A DNA stretch of 64,000 nucleotides from Strigamia acuminata (GCA_949358305.1 OX442324.1:8901601-8965600), one strand, 5' to 3'; shown: positions 50,419 through 61,691, counted from the first letter of the stretch. Program-made: numbers and translations. Notes: generated from the sequence alone by a model not told the origin.

Positions 50419-50430
50419 CTGCAGACGCAA

Positions 50431-51487
50431 ATAAATTATTTTATTAAAAATAATTCCACTCTAAATAATCATTCCTTGAGTCCAAAGAATTAAAACGTAT
50501 TGTTCGCAACGAAAATACACAACTCGAGTTATTTATAACCCTCAACATGTGACACTAATGAGTCACATTCCCCTTGTGTTTATGACACTAGAATGGACTC
50601 GCCTGACAGCGATTTTCATCGAAAATCGCAACTTGTTGATTTTCAAAAGAAAAATTCCCTTAGTTTCTATAAACTATTTAAATTCCCTCTTTGAATATCA
50701 AAAAATAAACTTCGTATTAATTAATTAACACTTAGTCTAATAAATATCTCATATTGAAAATTCATCGTTAAATAATTTATCCAAGCCTCGACCGCGACTT
50801 GATTTAAATAATTAGTGCCTACATACTTAAATCTTAATAATTCATTATTAATATTTAACCCAACTATTCGACTGAATAGCTAAACTTCCAGAGTGATTTA
50901 ATGCCGATTCACGCTTATAATAATACGTGAACTTCTAATTTTTTTTTTTTTTTTTTTTTTTATCGGGACGCCGATATTTTCAATTGTTGCGAACAATTTT
51001 TCAATTCTTTGGTCAAAGAATATATTTGAAAACTACTTACTGTTGAAGTTTGTTTTCCTTGCTGAAGTTGCTAATTGAATTAGCGTTGAAATCTCGAGTC
51101 GAAAAGTGAAGAGGGACGAAGGGACGAAGTCACTTATATCCACGTGTGTTACGAAGTGTTTGTGTGCAATGAACCCTGGGAATTTTATTCCCTATTAATT
51201 GTCGGGTTCGAGGTTTAATCACACCTCGTAAGTCTCATTCCCTCGTGAAGAGGCGAGATTATCACTTTTCAAAGTAATTCTCTGTATTTTAATTAAAATA
51301 CATACAAATCTGACCAAACAATAAAATATTCCATCGAATATTTTAACTTATCGCAACAAATTCATACTTTTTAATATAAATTTCAATGAATATCGTAATA
51401 TCTTGTCCCCCGGTGTTGAGATTATAAATCACTACACCTGTCAGACATGTAAATGATTACAGTCTTCAAGTTTTGAATAAAACTTTA
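50431..51487 (-). other. AT-rich spacer of G between pol and accessory ORF
   Basis: No coding sequence. A 23-base T-run lies at 50939-50961, and a purine-tract-like CACCGGGGGAC (minus) lies at 51406-51417, about 70 bp after the pol stop. Could hold an intron or splice signals for the accessory ORF. Confidence 0.4.
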
Positions 51488-54400
51488 TCAATTCCAACAG
51501 AACTTTGAGGCTTTTCCTCGTTGTTGGTAAGGTTTTTTAAATACTGCAGTGATGTTTCGCACGAAATTTTCATCTGCATATTTAGGATTCGGCCTTCGCT
51601 CTCGTCGAGGACGAAGGCTAGTTCGCGGAACTACCGGTTGGGGTTTGCGAGATTTTCGAGGTGGTTTCTTTGGAGTTTCACCTCTTTTCAACGCCGCTTT
51701 CTTTTCTATAGCAGTTAATCGTTGTCTATGTCTATGTTTAGACTTAATGGGCGCAGATTTGTCAATTTGCACCGAAGTTGAGTCGGATAATTCCATTGGA
51801 ATTTCTGAGGAAGTTTCAGGAATTAATTCCATTTCTTCAGCATCCGGAAGTTGATTACTTTCGTCCATCCATTTAGGATTTTCTTGAGGCGAGTAAGAGG
51901 CGGACTTTTGTCCTATTTTCCAAGTCTCAATCGGGTACGACGGAGTATAGGGATACAACGCTTTAATATTTACTGATTTTTCAATCGAACCATCAGCTAA
52001 TTTGCGTAATTTATACGCTCCGCCAGGAAGTACTTTAGTAATTTCCCACGGTCCATCTCTCTTCTCGGCAAATCCAGCGGAGATATTTTTATCTGCGCAC
52101 GAGAGAATGTGAGTCTGTTTCCAAACTAAATCTCCAACTTCGAACTCCGTAATTACGAACTTTTGTTCGTGTATTCTCCTATGTCGTTCAAAATTCAATT
52201 GAATTCTGCGATGCATCTCTTGATGCGATCTGCGCAATACATCCAATAGTACTCTGACATATTTTTCTGGATTTTCTTTGTCAAATGGATTGGCATGTTT
52301 AATAATCCTTGGGTCGAAAGGTAATGTTACGATTCGTCCCGTGTTCAGCAGCATCGGGCTTGAGCCGGTTGCTGCTGAAACATTATTTCTCATCGCAAAC
52401 GCGAATTCGTCTAAATAACGTGGCCATTGCGTGTGCACGTCTGTGTACAGGGCCAGCATCGTCTTTATATCTCTATTGGCTCGCTCTGTCGGGTTCGCCT
52501 GGGCATGATACGTGCTTGTATGGGACGGGCGAATGTTGTACATTTCGCAATACTCATTGTAAATATCGGAAACAAATTGTTTTCCGTTATCGCTCACAAT
52601 CTTTTTTGGGTGTCCCCATCTGTTTGTAACAGATCTTAATTCTTGAACGCAGTTAGCGCTCGTGGCTTTGGTCAAAGCCTTAATTTCAACGAACTTGGTA
52701 CAATTGTCAATAATGACAAAAATATACTGGTTTTGGGACCTTCCCGCGGGTTTCGGGCCCATCAAGTCCATGTTAATACATTCCCAAGGATTGGTCATGT
52801 TGTGGGGTGTGTAAGGAGCTGCGTGCCTTTTCTGTTGAATAGGTTTGTACTGAGCACAGTGCGTGCAGCTTTTGACGTAGTTCCTGACACTTCTACTCAT
52901 ACCAGGCCAGAAATATATTAAACGCGTTTTCTCAAGCGTCTTACTCATCCCAGCGTGACCGCTTAGGGGGTGGCCATGACAAGCGAAGAGTACTCGTTTT
53001 ACGAGTGAACTGGGTACAACGGCTTTAAAGCCGTTTCCCGAATCGTTTAATTCCTCTTCGAATGAAGGGTTAAAATAGATGATCATTTGATCACCATCAA
53101 CTTCTTTTTTGTCCAAACAATAATTTTTGACTTTGTTTTTCCACTCTTTTATTTCAGATTGTGGTATCCCAACAACCTTGTCATTCAATAAATATTCCCG
53201 AATGCGTTTGCATTCAGTATCTAGCAACTGAGCATCTATTATTTCTCTCCTTGTAGGAGGGACTTCTTTAAGTACTTCAGTCAACGCACTGTACAAGGTT
53301 TCTTGTACTTCCTCCCCCTCCCTTTCTTCAGAACATTCTTTAGAATTTTCTGAAAAATAGGAACGCACACTAGCCAAATATTCTCGTTTCTCTGGGGCAC
53401 GATTTAATGAAACAGAAGGATTTCCGTCCCACTCAGGCCAGTATTGTTTAATTTCAACAGGTTCCACATGATCACGAAGAGGAATGTCTTCCTCTGTTAG
53501 TGGGGCTCTAGAAAGTGCGTCTGCAACTTGGTTAGCAGCACCTTTTCGAAAAACAATTTTAAAATTTCCACATTGGATTCTTAAGGCCCATCGGCCAAAT
53601 TTCCCAGATGGTTCAGGCGTTCGCATCAACCATTTCAGTGCTTCTGCATCTGACTCTAAAGTGAATGTACCATATTCGAGATATGGTTTAAATCGATCAA
53701 TAGCCCACACAACTGCGAGACATTCGAGTTCCGGCGTTGTATAACGCTTCTCCGCTCCACGTAAAACTCTGCTTGCATAAGCTACAGGTCTGGGTACAGA
53801 AATGTTTTTCTGCTTCTTTTCATCGAATATATCGACGTCTTGGCAAAGGACAGCTCCTAAGCCTTCATGTGAAGCGTCAGTCATGACAACAAATGGCAGA
53901 GTCATATCTGGTTTGTGTAGACAATTGTCGCCACAAAGTAGCTTTTTAATTTTATTAAAAGCTTCTGTCTGCTCATCTCCCCATTCAAATGGAGTTTTCT
54001 CATTCATCATACGTGTGTATGGTGCGGCAATAGTTCCGTGATTTGGAACAAACTTCCTGAAGAAGTTAGTCATGCCGTGAAAGCGCTGAATGTCTTTAGC
54101 ACACGTGGGGGTGGGAAATTTCATGATCGCCGATATTTTATCGGGATCACCGAAGAGACCTTCGGGTTTAATCCAGTGGCCCAAGAATTTTAATTCTGTA
54201 CGCCCAAAACGAGATTTCGCTTTATTTATTGTCATGTTGGCTTGGTTAAGCCTTTCCAAAACATCTCGAACATGTTTGAGATGATCATCCCAATTATCTG
54301 AATACACAATTACGTCATCCAAATAAACTAACGCGTAGTCTTGCAAAGCTGAGCCTAAAATGCCTTCCATCAGACGTTGGAAAGTACAAGGCGCATTGCA

Positions 54401-55519
54401 AAGGCCGAACGGCATTCGCACAAATTGATAAGGGCCGTTTGGCGTATAAAACGCCGTTTTTGGACGATCTTCCTCACACATTTCGATTTGGTAGTAACCT
54501 TTAACACGGTCAATAGACGTAAAATACTTTGCCGGACCAGTATTATGCAACAAAAGGTCAATACTTGGCATTTGTATTACTTCGACTTCAGTGATGGCAT
54601 TTAGCCACCGGTAGTCAATGCACATCCTGTACGAGCCGTCAGGCTTTGCAACAATGACGGGATGACTTATGAAGGGCCCTTTGGCCTTTTCAATGAGTCC
54701 ATCCTGCTCCAATTCTGCAGCTAGTTTGGTCATAATGGCTCTCTTGGCCGGGTTATACATTCTATACTGCATTTTGGGCAATGAATGCCCTTCTTTGAAC
54801 TTAATACGATGTTGGGTCACGTTAGTGCACCCAACTTGATCACGAAATACATTCGGTATCGAGTTAACCACTTCGCGAAGTGCTAGTCTTTGTTCTGGAG
54901 TGCAGTCGCTCTCCTCAACTAATTTTTCATCCCAAGTCAACACAGGAGTGTCTGTTAACTCAATTGAGTTGAGAGTGGACGACAGTCCTAAATAATCGAA
55001 AGTAATTCGATTTAACGGGGCGAGGGCCAAATTGGCTTCTTCCGACTCATAAGGGGCGGACCAATTAGGTTTATCTGCACAAGAGAACACTTGTAAATGT
55101 GGATGCGGACTAATTTTCTGTCTGCGCATGAAATTGTGACCAAGTATCAAGCCACAAACTCGTTTTGCTAAAACGATGAAATTCATTGGTGTAAATTCAT
55201 CAGCCCATTGCACGCACAAAGTTATTTGTCCGACAGGCTTGTGTGCTACGCCTACAGCGTTCACCATCATGTTTCTGGGAGCCTCTTGTAAGAATTCTGG
55301 CAAAGCCTGAGTTTCAGACAAGAGTTGTTCCCCGATGTAACATTGAGATGCTCCTGTATCCATGAGCGCGTTGTAGGTGAGCCCACCAATTGTGATCTTC
55401 ATTCGAGGATCATCTTTATTATTACCTAAAGTAATATTGTGCAAATTATTACCACCTACGACTCTGTTGAGTCGGCGGAGTCTACAGAATTTCTTCGTGT
55501 AGCACTTGTGTGGAAACAA
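51488..55519 (-). CDS. Ty3/gypsy Pol (PR-RT-RH-IN) of G
   Basis: Open frame of about 1343 residues without stops. The frame begins after a stop near 55540 and has no good early ATG, so it is probably made by a bypass of the gag stop or from a processed RNA. Order: retropepsin ALMDTGASQCYIG; RT (YRMCIDYRWLN, MPFGLCNAP, LVYLDDVIVYS); RNase H (VMTDASHEGLGAVLCQ, VWAIDRFKPYL). Integrase follows with HHCC (HGHPLSGHAGM..CTHCAQY) and D-D-E (NMDLMGPKP, IVSDNGKQF, QANPTERANR). After a GPY/F-like GPWEITKVLPGGAYKL comes a basic tail. IN follows RT/RH, the gypsy order, unlike the copia elements around it. Confidence 0.93.
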   Translation of the reverse strand: MFPHKCYTKKFCRLRRLNRVVGGNNLHNITLGNNKDDPRMKITIGGLTYNALMDTGASQCYIGEQLLSETQALPEFLQEAPRNMMVNAVGVAHKPVGQITLCVQWADEFTPMNFIVLAKRVCGLILGHNFMRRQKISPHPHLQVFSCADKPNWSAPYESEEANLALAPLNRITFDYLGLSSTLNSIELTDTPVLTWDEKLVEESDCTPEQRLALREVVNSIPNVFRDQVGCTNVTQHRIKFKEGHSLPKMQYRMYNPAKRAIMTKLAAELEQDGLIEKAKGPFISHPVIVAKPDGSYRMCIDYRWLNAITEVEVIQMPSIDLLLHNTGPAKYFTSIDRVKGYYQIEMCEEDRPKTAFYTPNGPYQFVRMPFGLCNAPCTFQRLMEGILGSALQDYALVYLDDVIVYSDNWDDHLKHVRDVLERLNQANMTINKAKSRFGRTELKFLGHWIKPEGLFGDPDKISAIMKFPTPTCAKDIQRFHGMTNFFRKFVPNHGTIAAPYTRMMNEKTPFEWGDEQTEAFNKIKKLLCGDNCLHKPDMTLPFVVMTDASHEGLGAVLCQDVDIFDEKKQKNISVPRPVAYASRVLRGAEKRYTTPELECLAVVWAIDRFKPYLEYGTFTLESDAEALKWLMRTPEPSGKFGRWALRIQCGNFKIVFRKGAANQVADALSRAPLTEEDIPLRDHVEPVEIKQYWPEWDGNPSVSLNRAPEKREYLASVRSYFSENSKECSEEREGEEVQETLYSALTEVLKEVPPTRREIIDAQLLDTECKRIREYLLNDKVVGIPQSEIKEWKNKVKNYCLDKKEVDGDQMIIYFNPSFEEELNDSGNGFKAVVPSSLVKRVLFACHGHPLSGHAGMSKTLEKTRLIYFWPGMSRSVRNYVKSCTHCAQYKPIQQKRHAAPYTPHNMTNPWECINMDLMGPKPAGRSQNQYIFVIIDNCTKFVEIKALTKATSANCVQELRSVTNRWGHPKKIVSDNGKQFVSDIYNEYCEMYNIRPSHTSTYHAQANPTERANRDIKTMLALYTDVHTQWPRYLDEFAFAMRNNVSAATGSSPMLLNTGRIVTLPFDPRIIKHANPFDKENPEKYVRVLLDVLRRSHQEMHRRIQLNFERHRRIHEQKFVITEFEVGDLVWKQTHILSCADKNISAGFAEKRDGPWEITKVLPGGAYKLRKLADGSIEKSVNIKALYPYTPSYPIETWKIGQKSASYSPQENPKWMDESNQLPDAEEMELIPETSSEIPMELSDSTSVQIDKSAPIKSKHRHRQRLTAIEKKAALKRGETPKKPPRKSRKPQPVVPRTSLRPRRERRPNPKYADENFVRNITAVFKKPYQQRGKASKFCWN

Positions 55520-55683
55520 TGTCAGATTTTTTAATTGTTATGTCATTTCTTGCAGATTTTCCTCTACTCCGCCACTATGACTAGTGGCTATTTCAAGACA
55601 AGTTGTGTCTACATCCATAAATAAAGATTCCGATGTAGCATTAGCTACTTCTGGGGGATGGAATAAACCTTCGTCCCCCGGAT
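55520..55683 (-). other. gag-pol junction of G
   Basis: 164 nt between the gag stop and the pol frame, containing TCCGGGGGACG. The two frames differ, and there is no overlap or slippery heptamer that I can recognise. Confidence 0.4.
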
Positions 55684-57336
55684 CTAGTTTTTTGAACTAG
55701 TCGCACTTGAATCAGCAGATTCTGGCTTGATCAAAGTCTTGACCATTTCTGCCAACGAGTTAGTCAGCAAAGTTTGTAACTTATTTTCAAAAGTATTGAG
55801 TTTCGCATCAAGTTTAGCATCTAGTGTTGCATCCAACACTTCTTGAGTTATCCATCTATTATTAGGACGTTTAGAAGTAGGATCCACAGTCGGGGAATCC
55901 GGCGTACTTCGTTTTTGCAACTCTTCAGAGTTGAAATTTGCACGTGGTTTTAAATCTGGACATTCTCGACGCATGTGTCCTGGTTTCTTACAGTGGTAAC
56001 AAACTAATTGACCACGTCTGGTCTGATCTACTACTCCATTTATTAGATAAACGGCCTCACACTCCTCAGGTAACTCTTCATCACAAATATTAAGTTGTTC
56101 TTGTGAATCCAAAGTTAAAGATTTAGCATTTGTCTTCGACTGAGGACGTGTGTCAGTTTTCCGAGGTGGGAAAACGACTGGATTGGAAATATTTTCCCTC
56201 GCTCCATTAGCTGTACGACTGTACAAGCCTTTATTTTTTGTTATAACGGTATAAATCTCTGTCAGAGGTAAATCCGCTATGCCTTGCGTATGCAAAAGCA
56301 AATCATTAGCAGGAGTTACACTCCCGATAAAAAGACAACCAGCCCCTTTTGCATCAAGACTGTCTTGTAATATCCATAACTGGTAATATTTGTGCATAAA
56401 GTCGTAAAGACTTTCTGTTTCCAGTTGTTTCAACTTAGTTAGTTGGTTCGTCCGCTCTTGTCGAGTGGCTACAAACCGTTCTTTGAACGCCTGTTCAAAT
56501 ACTTCCCAAGATATGAAATCTTCTCTCCTTTCATGAAACCAACCATGCGCTTGCTCGGTTAAATAACCGGCCACGCCTTTAACAAGCATGTCATCGAGTG
56601 ACATGTTTCGCAGGAAAGCGACATTTTTTACAATATTGAGAAAGCGTTCGCTTTCTTCTGCTTTTCCGGAGAATACAGGAATATCTGGTGGTTTCAAACA
56701 GTTAGTTTGAGGGACAGTGGCGGAACTTTTTCCTGCCTGTATTAATTTATGCATGGTTGTGGCAATTGACGCGAGGTCATCAGCCGTCATTCCAAAGCTA
56801 CTGGGGGGGCGCGAATTGTCATTTGACGATCCGCCATTGTTTGGTTGACTCGAGTTATTTTGACTTGAGCCACCACTATTAGGGTTGAAATTATTCGACC
56901 CTCCTTGATTTGACCTACCGTGGTTACCAAAGTTCGAATGGTTATTCGAATTGCCTTGGTTCCCATAATTCGAATGATTATTAGAATTACCCTGATTGTC
57001 AAAATTCGGACGGTTGTTCGAACTTTCTTGATTACCAAAATTCGGACGATAGTTCGAATTACCTGGCGTACCCCGATTCAAATAGTTATTTGAATTTCCT
57101 GGAGTTCCAGTAGAAGGATTATTTAAATCGTTCGGATTATTTGGGTTATTCGAGTTCGGAGGAACTGGGTGACCCCTTTGCATGTTAGGTGCTGGACTAG
57201 AATTGTTTGCAAATCTAGAATTTGGGTCAAAACGACGGTTTGGACCTCTTGTCGCACCTGAATTTGGGTTCAAATTTCCAGCGAGATTCGGACAACTATT
57301 TGACCCGTTTGGAAAACTTGGATTAGGGTTGGCCAT
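55684..57336 (-). CDS. Ty3/gypsy Gag of G, 5' end uncertain
   Basis: About 550 residues from the ATG at 57336 (MANPNPSFPNGSNS). The N-terminal third is Asn/Gly/Ser low complexity with repeats of the form N-x-G-N-x-x-S-N-N. It is followed by a Gag capsid region (PPDIPVFSGKAEESERFLNI, WFHERREDFISWEVFEQAF, LETESLYDFMHKYYQLW) and a zinc knuckle CYHCKKPGHMRREC. The open frame continues upstream across the junction into out-of-frame F sequence, an artificial fusion. The true N-terminus may be missing. Confidence 0.88.
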   Translation of the reverse strand: MANPNPSFPNGSNSCPNLAGNLNPNSGATRGPNRRFDPNSRFANNSSPAPNMQRGHPVPPNSNNPNNPNDLNNPSTGTPGNSNNYLNRGTPGNSNYRPNFGNQESSNNRPNFDNQGNSNNHSNYGNQGNSNNHSNFGNHGRSNQGGSNNFNPNSGGSSQNNSSQPNNGGSSNDNSRPPSSFGMTADDLASIATTMHKLIQAGKSSATVPQTNCLKPPDIPVFSGKAEESERFLNIVKNVAFLRNMSLDDMLVKGVAGYLTEQAHGWFHERREDFISWEVFEQAFKERFVATRQERTNQLTKLKQLETESLYDFMHKYYQLWILQDSLDAKGAGCLFIGSVTPANDLLLHTQGIADLPLTEIYTVITKNKGLYSRTANGARENISNPVVFPPRKTDTRPQSKTNAKSLTLDSQEQLNICDEELPEECEAVYLINGVVDQTRRGQLVCYHCKKPGHMRRECPDLKPRANFNSEELQKRSTPDSPTVDPTSKRPNNRWITQEVLDATLDAKLDAKLNTFENKLQTLLTNSLAEMVKTLIKPESADSSATSSKN

Positions 57337-57380
57337 ATTAGGCGGACCCAAATTCGCTCTGTTGAACGTATTCTCAAAGT

Positions 57381-59485
57381 CCAATAGAAGCCGCATAGTC
57401 ATCCCACTTCTTTGACACAAACTCCCCGCCGTTGTCTGTCTTGATGCATTTGACCTTTTTCCCGGTGCTGCGCTCAACCTGTGTTTGCCATCGTTTGAAA
57501 CGCTCAAATACATCCCCCTTGTTTTTAATAATTTCCACCCACATGAAACGTGAATAGTCGTCCACAATTATTAAGTAATAACTGGCCCCACCCAGTGATT
57601 TAAAAGGCTGAGGGCCCCACAGATCCATGTGGATTACTTCCAAAATTCCCTTTGTAGAAATTTCTGGGATTGGGGAAAACGTTGCCCTAGTGCTCTTTGC
57701 CTTCGAACACGCGTCGCAAGGCGAAAGTTCTTTGTCGGAGAGTTTAACTCCGAAAATGTCAGGTGAAACTTCCATTTTTGCAATCCCACTTGCATTAAAA
57801 TGGCCCATTCTGGAGTGCCAAATATCCATTGGCTGTGGTTTCACTTTGATCTTTTCGATCTTTCCCCTATTCGAAACATTTTGCCCGTTAGTATCGTTTA
57901 AATCGCTTTTCTTAAGATTTGACGCATTTACTAGCGCATTTACGCTCACTTGCTGCTTCGCTGCCGTCTGCACTGCGCCACTCAATGTGTTTAGTAATGC
58001 TGCCTTAAAATCTACTGTTTTTAGTAAAGGATTAATGACACTTTCACTTTTTACAACACTTTTGACCGAATTTCCACCCACCGCCGCACTCTGTTGCGCA
58101 GAAGGTGCAGTTGTGTTCACAATATTAGCCTCTAGTTTGCAGTTAACTTTGTACATCCGATCATTTGTTCTATCTGCAACAAGAAAAGGCTCACTAACTC
58201 GGTCTTTAAACATGGTCAACTTTCCATTTTTGATAAAAGTTGTAAAACCAGCTTCATCTGTCCGGCCCAGCGATAAGAGGTTTTTCTTAAAATTTGGCGC
58301 AAAATAAACATTTTGCAGTGTGATTTCCCTACATCTGCCTGCATAACAAGATGTGATCAACACGTTGCCAATGCCCTCAATTTTAGACTTCCCTTCCCCC
58401 TGCTGGACACTATAGCCGGACAGCGGCTTGAAGGTCACGAACCAACTTCTATTAAATGAAAAATGATCTGTTGCACCGGTATCTATGTACCAGTGCGAAT
58501 CAAAGTCGCAATGCGACATTAAAGACAATGGTGGCGACAAGGTGACTTCCTCTGCAGTTTGATGAACCGCCGCCGAAAACATTGTCAATGGCTCATCAAA
58601 GATGTCAACTTGTCCCAAATTGGCCTGTTTGGTCTTTCCACCACGGCCACGTCCTCGTGCAGTGCCTTTTGCTAGCTGTGCAGAGGTGCCACCTCGCTGG
58701 CTTTGCATATTCGCTTGTTGTTTGGGCGGTGACGGGCACTCTCTCGCGAAGTGACCAGTGCCGCCACAGGAAAAACAAGTTCGAGGTGTAAATGGCTGAT
58801 TTCCGCCTTTTCCGCGTTGGAATCGCCCTTTGCCAAAGAATGCGCCCGCATTTTCAGTGGAATCCTGTGTACGCATACCATAGGAGTCTGAAGCTTCAAA
58901 CAACCGATTGTACTCTCCTAATAAACGGTCTTTCACTTTTGCAGTGGTGAAGTCCAAATCATCCCAGTGATACATTATTTGTTTTATAGTCTCATAAGTT
59001 GTGGGGAGGAAATCCATATATTGGAATGCGATTTCCTCATCCGTCGGAATAACTTTGACGTTCGCGAGTTCTGCGACTTTTCGGTCGACACGGGCCAGAA
59101 AACACATCATCTCCTCATTATCCATTAGATGCATTTGCAAGAACTCGCGCCTCAATCTGCCCTTCCGGGCGCGTGTGGTGGGCTGGTAAGCATCTCGGAT
59201 TGCTTCCCACGCTCCTTTGGAAGTGTCCTTGGCAACGGCCACGAGCTGTTGCGAGTCTTCGCAACTCAGGCATATCGTGGACCACGCCCGCTTCTCACGC
59301 ACTCTGAAATCCCGTTTTTCTTTGGCTGTGGCGTTGGGACCCGGCGCAGTCTCGTCGCCCGTCACGTGATCCCACACGCCTTGCTGGGATAACAGCAGTT
59401 TCGCACCAATCGCCCATTGGGCATAATTCGTCCCATTTAATTTTTTAATCGACTTATAATCGTCGTATTTGTCCTCCGACGCCAT
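57381..59485 (-). pseudogene. copia Gag-PR-IN of F (truncated)
   Basis: ATG at 59485 (MASEDKYDDYKSIKKL). Open for about 700 codons: Gag, CFSCGGTGHFAREC, WYIDTGATDHF, HSRMGH..CDAC, HMDLWGP, KTDNGGEF. It stops at the junction before the integrase Glu, so MBD, RT and RNase H are absent. It shows the unshifted Gag-protease sequence that reveals the extra base in B. Confidence 0.92.
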
Positions 59486-59637
59486 AATTGGTCGATTCGT
59501 CGCGAAGATTGCACTTTTTCACAAAATAAATCGTCGCACACACCAAATGAAGCACAAAACACACCTTTTACGCTTTTACAAATGGCGTAAACCCCCAAAA
59601 GGTTTAGGCGAAAATTATACAGTCTCCCTTGGACAAA

Positions 59638-59775
59638 TCTCATTAAGTGAGACGAAAAACTTTACGTAGTATCTCCCGAGTTCCGACCGGACTCCTAGGA
59701 CCGCGGGACACTCGGTGGCCAGAGAAAGCCTACGCAAAAATACAATTCCACTACGCGACTGCGTAAAGGGTGGAA
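59638..59775 (-). promoter_or_regulatory. three-hairpin structured leader (element F)
   Basis: Same as C/B. The hairpin 3 loop has changed (TCTCA-CTTAA-TGAGA on the minus strand) while the stem is kept. Confidence 0.65.
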
Positions 59776-60271
59776 AGGATACTACAAGACCCCCAAACAA
59801 AACCTTAAGCTTATTAACAAGGAATTTCGACAACTTAAAAACTAAATAATAGTTGGCAAGGTGAAAATCCGTTGTTTTGCGGGTTGGTTTGCGTCGCAAA
59901 AATTCCCTCGCTGATCCCACGTCGTGAAATCGATGCACGTCGACTCAACGTGCTCGTCCGCACCTTCGTAGGATGTGCTCCCTGCACAAAACCTCGGGAA
60001 AATGCCAGCGCGTACGTTTAACCCGCTAACTGGTCTTCTGGTCGAATGCCTGCGCGTATGTTTAACCCGCTAACAGGACTTCTCTGCTCAAATTGAAAAA
60101 AACACGTCGTTTTTCGCCTACTTTGACGAAAATGGCCGCCGTCGAAGAATTCGCTTCGGACGATGGCTTCCGTCGTTTCCCACGGCGAATCGATCCAAAA
60201 CGATCCAAAAACGACGTCGATTCGACGTATTCTCTCGTCGAATCACGATGAGAACGTGTACAGGTCCGTAT

Positions 60272-60843
60272 TGTCACGTGTACGAACCGTGCCAATTGAT
60301 GCGCGATTCGTAGCACGTAATTCGAATCATTATTAGGTTAAATGTTGCTAAATTTCGGCCACAGATGGCGCTGACGGCTTGGACTCCGTCATCGCCATGT
60401 GATGGACCGATCAATTCAATTATGGGGTTTATGGCAGATTTGCTATAAATAAGGAGCCCGCACTAAGACAGGTCTCTAATCACTTTTGCTTTTCAGAACT
60501 AGAGAGTCTGATGTCGCCTCAATAAAGAGCGCGGCTGATGACTATAAAACCAATTTAATTATATCGCAATTAAGTTATCACACAGTAGTTCATAACCCAA
60601 TTAATAAAGGTTGTACATTTGACAAATGTAAGAAGTGACAATTTATCCAAAATAACATTCTGACCTGTTGAGAATAAATGTATCTGAATTTATAAGGGAT
60701 CGAACAAACTTTGTTTGTCCGGTCAAATAAATCTGAATTGAATTTAAAGCATAAATGAATCTCATTCTTTCCTTTCACACTCACTAAACCCCAATTAAAC
60801 ATAGTTGCGTGGAGACCTGATTAGGCCCGGATTCCACGTAACA
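60272..60843 (+). repeat. 5' LTR of H
   Basis: TGTCACGTGTACG..to..TTCCACGTAACA, 572 bp. It has CTATAAATAAGG (60443) as TATA and TCAATAAAGAGC (60519) as the polyadenylation signal, so R is short. Starts exactly where homology of the left flank to the C/B leader stops. Confidence 0.8.
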
Positions 60844-60845
60844 AA

Positions 60846-60860
60846 TGGTGGAGATCGCGG
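60846..60860 (+). other. primer binding site of H
   Basis: TGGTGGAGATCGCGG two bases after the LTR. It is complementary to a tRNA ending ..CGATCTCCACCA, which I cannot assign with confidence. Confidence 0.55.
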
Positions 60861-61691
60861 TTCTTTCCCCGGGACCAAAAATTAGAATAAAAAACCCCGA
60901 AATTAGAGTTAAAAATCATTAAAATTGTAAAATCTAGAGTAAAATGAGTGAAATTGGAATTAAAATCACATAAAATTGGCAAATTTAGCTTAAAAATAGC
61001 TTTGAAATCATATAAAATTTAGAGAGATCCCAACCTAATTTGAATATGAGTGAGTCATTTGTGAAATTGATAGGAATGTGAGAGTGAGTCATTGCTAAAG
61101 AATAAATAGGTCAATTAGATTGAAAATTGGCAAGATTAAAAAAATAAAATAAAATAGAATAGAAGCTTTGAAGGTTTAAATTGGATAAATTTGCATTTGA
61201 GTATTATTTATTGTGATATTTGACTTTTAATTGAATTGATATAGTATTATTGATTGAACTTTGATAAAATTAAATGAAAGTGTATAGTAATGAAGAATTT
61301 AATTGTGAATGTAAGATAAAATTGAATAATAATAGAGAATATATTGTTTATATTTATTAATGAATTTATTTTCTTTCCAGAGCATTTTTGTAAAGTGTTA
61401 TTAATAAGAAGTTTTTCCTTGAATAGTTTTGATGAAATTTTGTAATTATGACCGTGAAAATGAATTGTTTTTGATATTTTTGTAAAAAATGATGACCGTG
61501 AAAGTGTTTTTTTTTTTTTCCTTGAATTCTTTTGTGGAAATTTTGAGATTTGATTGTGAAGATTGAATTGTTCTAGTATTTTGAAATATTTCTGTGAAAA
61601 TTGAAGTGTTTAATCACTGATTTATTTTTCAGAAAGTGAAAAGTGTTCTGTGTGCTAAAGAGTTATAGTGTTATTTATAACTGGAAAAGTG
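60861..61691 (+). other. AT-rich leader of H
   Basis: About 830 bp with internal near-repeats (AAAATTxxAAAATxxAGAG..; GACCGTGAAA twice near 61450-61500) and a T-run at 61508-61519. Acceptor-like TTTTCTTTCCAG (61369-61380) and TTATTTTTCAG (61622-61632) suggest that the gag message is spliced. Confidence 0.45.

Larger units (their letters stand above)
46889..57380 (-). mobile_element. Ty3/gypsy element G, 5' end lost
   Basis: Minus-strand order: Gag (57336-55684), Pol (55519-51488), accessory ORF (50418-48901), polypurine tract (48181-48189), 3' LTR (ending at 48180). The 5' LTR, PBS and probably the beginning of Gag are missing at the junction with F at 57381. The left limit is uncertain. Confidence 0.8.
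57381..60271 (-). mobile_element. copia fragment F (C/B family), truncated at both ends
   Basis: Leader, Gag, protease and most of the integrase of a C/B-family element. It is cut at the left by a junction to G within integrase (after ..DDYAASIGL) and at the right by insertion of H in the leader. No LTR remains. Confidence 0.9.

Noticed and set aside
48901-50430. Retroviral-type envelope gene in G
   Set aside because: No signal peptide, transmembrane helix or glycosylation-rich ectodomain; composition fits an intracellular protein.
51407-51416. 3' end of G placed right after pol
   Set aside because: A purine tract is present but the following bases do not start with TG, whereas the tract at 48181 is followed by TGTGTGATG and a promoter-containing LTR.
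57627-58307. 226-codon plus-strand ORF inside F
   Set aside because: Antisense shadow; the corresponding regions of C and B give only shorter broken versions.
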